Assembly (NCBI RefSeq): GCF_954871325.1
Contig: NC_088777.1
Location: 50,851,974 to 50,915,973, forward strand
Reading direction: 5' to 3'
Origin: Gordionus sp. m RMFG-2023
Taxonomy: Eukaryota; Nematomorpha; Gordioida; Chordodea; Parachordodidae
Length of the DNA stretch: 64,000 nucleotides
Position numbers and translations under genes: made by a program. Positions 61,228 through 64,000 of this stretch are shown piece by piece. Under the pieces are notes generated by a model. It did no database searches and was not told the origin of the DNA. It worked only from the letters and a program-made list of their open reading frames with translations. The stretch's first letter is position 1. Each line of letters opens with the position of its first letter.

Positions 61228-62434
61228 TAAAAGATTTCATCGCCCCCCCCCCGTCTCACATTTTTTTTTATTTGTTCCGTCTTATATTTTTTTTATATCT
61301 TTCAAAACTCAAAAATTATACAAAAAATGAAATTATTATTTTCTGGATACTTGTCAATAATTTATCTTCGGTGATTTATAATATTCATTTTTTTAAAAAA
61401 GTATATTCTATTTATTTATTATTTAAACGCTTCAAATTTATTCGATTAAACGCGTTTTAAACATCGATATGACCGAAATATTGCATGAATTTATAATTTT
61501 TCTCTTTCGCGTTTTACCAATCATCAAAGAAATACTTATTGCAAAAAATTCAAACAAATATTATAGGATGACGGATAAATCCAATAAAAATATTCTTTTT
61601 ATTTCTTTTCTCTAATTTTTTTTAAAATACTTTTTTTCTCCCATTTTACAAATGTTTTGTACAAACTTATATCTACATTATTATAATTTTTAGGCTGCCC
61701 AGTAAAGCCTTCATTTTACTCTGATTCTTCAAGCTAGCTCTAATCAATTCTCGATATAACTACCCAACAAATAACTTTGGGCAGTGGCACTAAAAAAAAT
61801 ATAGATTAGAGCTGGCGAGAAGTAAAATTCATTTAATATAAACATAAATTTTACTCTAAATTCGCATGTATAAATTTTTTTTATTGTTATTAATCAATTG
61901 TGTGATCGATACATAAAGCATTTTATTGTATTTAAAAATAGTGGCAAAAAAATAATCGTTACATATTTTTTTTACAATAAATTTTTTTTATACTAAAGAT
62001 GTATAGATGCTTTCATTATTTTTTGTGTGCGGGGTAAAATTTAGTGGAATCTTATTAGTTTTTATTTGACACTTAAACTATTTTTTTAACGTGTTGATTA
62101 ACTTGGAACAAACTATTATCAAAATCAGAGATTTGTGCAGCAGGAATATTCACCCAGGTTATTCCGGAATTTTTTTTAAAATCTTTGAATAATGGTAATT
62201 ACGATTTCTCGTTACAAAAAAAATTATTAAGTTACAAAAATATCCTTTTCTCGTTTAGGTTTTGGAAATATTCCTCTCGAAGTAACCATAATATTTATTT
62301 CATTTCAAAATATGATTGACATTCGTTTTGATGAGAGATTTGCCGATGACAGGTATTGAGCCATACACAATTTTTATTTTACTAGAACTACTCATCCTTT
62401 TAGTATATTTTTTGTGTAATTACTATATTCTTAG
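61228..62434 (+). other. Ras 3' flank
   Basis: AT-rich DNA that should include the Ras 3' UTR, starting with a C10 run at 61,243-61,252. An exon-like stretch at 62,260-62,352 lies between TTTAG and G|GTATTG (FGNIPLEVTIIFISFQNM, then IDIRFDERFADD), but its phase does not join the ORF at 62,471. No other feature supported. Confidence 0.4.
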
Positions 62435-62470
62435 CGAGCTAAACTAAATATTTTGCCAGAAACTATAACC

Positions 62471-62605
62471 ATGGCCTCGAGGTTTTTTCATAAAAAAGGT
62501 GACAGTTCAGATTTTGGGAGAAACGTCCTTATATTATTCGGTGGTTGCACGATTGCATTTTTATACTGGTGGCACATTGACTCGCTGAAATATGATAAAT
62601 ACTGA
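62471..62605 (+). CDS. Possible 44-aa single-pass membrane protein
   Basis: The ATG is in a strong context (ACCATGG) and the frame is open back to a TTCTTAG acceptor at 62,434. The peptide has a basic N-terminus (MASRFFHKKGDSSDFGR), one hydrophobic segment (NVLILFGGCTIAFLYWW, residues 18-34) and a charged tail (HIDSLKYDKY). This resembles in design the tiny mitochondrial inner-membrane subunits, but I recognise no family. The last 16 codons lie in the first unit of the 89-bp tandem array. It could be the terminal exon of a longer gene. Confidence 0.42.
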   Translation: MASRFFHKKGDSSDFGRNVLILFGGCTIAFLYWWHIDSLKYDKY

Positions 62606-63100
62606 TATGTTTATTGGCTAACAAAATTAAGAAGAATCTAAATGCATTTTTATACTGGTGGCACATTGACTCGCTGAAATATGATAAATACCGATATGTT
62701 TATTGGTTAACTAAGTTAAGAAGAATCTAAATGCATTTTTATGCTGGTGGCACATTGACTCGCTGAAATATGATAAATACTGATATGTTTATTGGCTAAC
62801 TAAATTAAGAAGAATCTAAATGCATTTTTATGCTGGTGGCACATTGACTTGCTGAAATATGATAAATACTGATATGTTTATTGGTTAACTAAGTTAAGAA
62901 GAATCTAAATGCATTTTTATGCTGGTGGCACATTGACTCGCTGAAATATGATAAATACCGATATGTTTATTGGTTAACTAAATTAAGAAGAATCTAAATG
63001 TATTTTTATGCTGGTGGCACATTGACTCGCTGAAATATGATAAATACTGATATGTTTATTGGCTAACTAAATTAAGAAGAATCTAAAATGCATTTTCATT
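62555..63100 (+). repeat. Six-copy 89-bp tandem array
   Basis: Units start at 62,555, 62,644, 62,733, 62,822, 62,911 and 63,000, plus a partial seventh. They are about 95% alike, differing at a few positions (TACTGA or TACCGA, GGCTAAC or GGTTAAC, AAATT or AAGTT). The first unit overlaps the 3' end of the 44-codon ORF. Confidence 0.96.
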
Positions 63101-63140
63101 GCGTATGAATAAAAATTTATAAATGTTTATTAAAAAATAT

Positions 63141-63319
63141 CAGAGACCTGCAGAGTAATCATTTGTAAGACCAGGCCCGGAATTTTTTTTTCGAAAATTA
63201 TTTTCGGCCCGAGGTTTTTTTTAAAAAATATATTTTATTTATTTTTGATTTTCATAGCTAATAATGGCCATTTCAATTTGGTTTTAAAATATATGGCTCG
63301 GCCAGGCCCGTGGTCTCTG
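63141..63319. repeat. F3 hAT-type MITE with perfect 8-bp target duplication
   Basis: CAGAGACCTGCAGAG at the left, GGCCCGTGGTCTCTG at the right; AAAAATAT on both flanks (63,133-63,140 and 63,320-63,327), identical. It is a short, CCGG-rich, non-coding element that defines the family. Confidence 0.92.
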
Positions 63320-63327
63320 AAAAATAT

Positions 63328-64000
63328 TTTCAACAAATAACAGAATTGAATCATCAACTTATATGCAATGCCTGTCACAAGATGATTGAAAAATTGTCTA
63401 TAAAAAGGGAATACTATAATATTGGATACACAAAAACATTCTACATAAATTGAATTTATATCAGAAAATATATCATTTTAGTTATCATGAATATGATTTT
63501 ATCTAAGTTATCTGTAGCTAATGAAGATATTTTTGAATTGAACATTTATACCAGCAGCAGGAAAATACCTTCGCTCGGGGTGCTATTAGCGGGATGGAAA
63601 ATATTTTTCTTGAGAGTATTACTAAATTGGGCAATTCTAGCTCTTTGGGTTTCCATAATGGCAGCATGTCAGTTTTAATTTGGGCTTGCGCTCCTAAAGG
63701 GTAACATTCTAAGAAATATAAATGATATTGTTAGTATAAATTTTAGTTCAAAAATTAAAAAAAAAACATTCGTTCTAGTTTATAATTCATTGGCAAAAGA
63801 ATGAATACGTTTTCCTTTCAAGTTCATTTGAAAAGAAAGGTCGAATCATACTATCTAAAAAAAATATTTTAATAATCGTTTTTCTAAATTTTCATCCTCT
63901 TAGCAATAATTTTTAATAACTAATTCTAAATTTAGAGCTGAGGGTGGTATTGGTTTGAAGTGTTATGTATGACCATTAATCCACATATTTATTGGTATTC
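63328..64000. other. Intergenic tail, nothing recognised
   Basis: A 63-codon plus-strand frame at 63,487-63,678 has a hydrophobic end but no recognisable motif. No repeat family or RNA gene seen. Confidence 0.4.

Noticed and set aside
62260-62352. Exon-like segment upstream of the 44-codon ORF
   Set aside because: It has plausible splice sites and an open frame, but its exit phase does not continue the downstream ORF, so it was not joined to that gene.
62555-63100. CRISPR-like array
   Set aside because: The repeats are contiguous 89-bp units without unique spacers; it is a eukaryotic minisatellite.

Overview
The window is animal nuclear DNA: very AT-rich, with GT-AG introns that mostly run to kilobases, and two spliced metazoan host genes buried in transposon debris. 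Nothing seen fixes the phylum; an AT-rich invertebrate is the best reading. No bacterial-style operon, CRISPR array, rRNA or convincing functional tRNA gene was seen.

Layout. 1-14,612 is intergenic, made of microsatellites, a 189-bp x3 tandem array, tRNA-derived SINE and LINE relics, and many short palindromic hAT-type MITEs. 14,613-43,877 (+) is a complete 16-exon ESRP/fusilli splicing-factor gene whose 16 exons join in one open frame of 1,321 codons. Its introns hold more MITEs, two broken LTR-element fossils (Ty3/gypsy-like and Ty1/copia-like), an antisense Ig-domain-like fragment and a coding-like stretch inside the intron that splits RRM3. 43,878-47,701 is intergenic, with weak unrecognised coding-like fragments. 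47,702-61,227 (+) is a complete 8-exon Ras GTPase gene (189 aa, CAAX end CCLM). Its first three introns are 44-109 bp, but intron 4 is 9.1 kb and holds a nest of DNA transposons. 61,228-64,000 is downstream DNA with a possible 44-codon membrane-protein ORF whose 3' end is amplified as a six-copy 89-bp tandem array.

The most informative structure is the nest in Ras intron 4. Two Merlin-type (IS1595/ISXO2-like DDE) elements lie head to head, separated by 249 bp. The right copy (54,638-56,359) has an apparently intact 4-exon, 292-aa transposase with introns of only 42-44 nt. The left copy (49,809-54,388) is interrupted by a complete-looking piggyBac (51,473-54,311, 573-aa transposase) at a duplicated TTAA, and the right copy preserves the matching empty site. 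The 8-bp target duplications of the two Merlin copies are partnered across elements (TGAAATTT outside the left copy and inside the right copy), which points to a past inversion between them.

Five short repeat families are used below. F1 begins TAGTGTTGTTAAACGGCTCG (about 200-220 bp, about 18 copies). F2 begins CAGAGTTGTTAAAAG. F3 is CCGG-rich and begins CAGAGACC. F4 begins CAATGACATATAATAATACC (about 330 bp). F5 has CAAATTGAGCG-type ends. F1-F4 show 8-bp target duplications and YARNG-type termini, the hAT pattern. The host genes do not appear functionally linked; both lie on the + strand.
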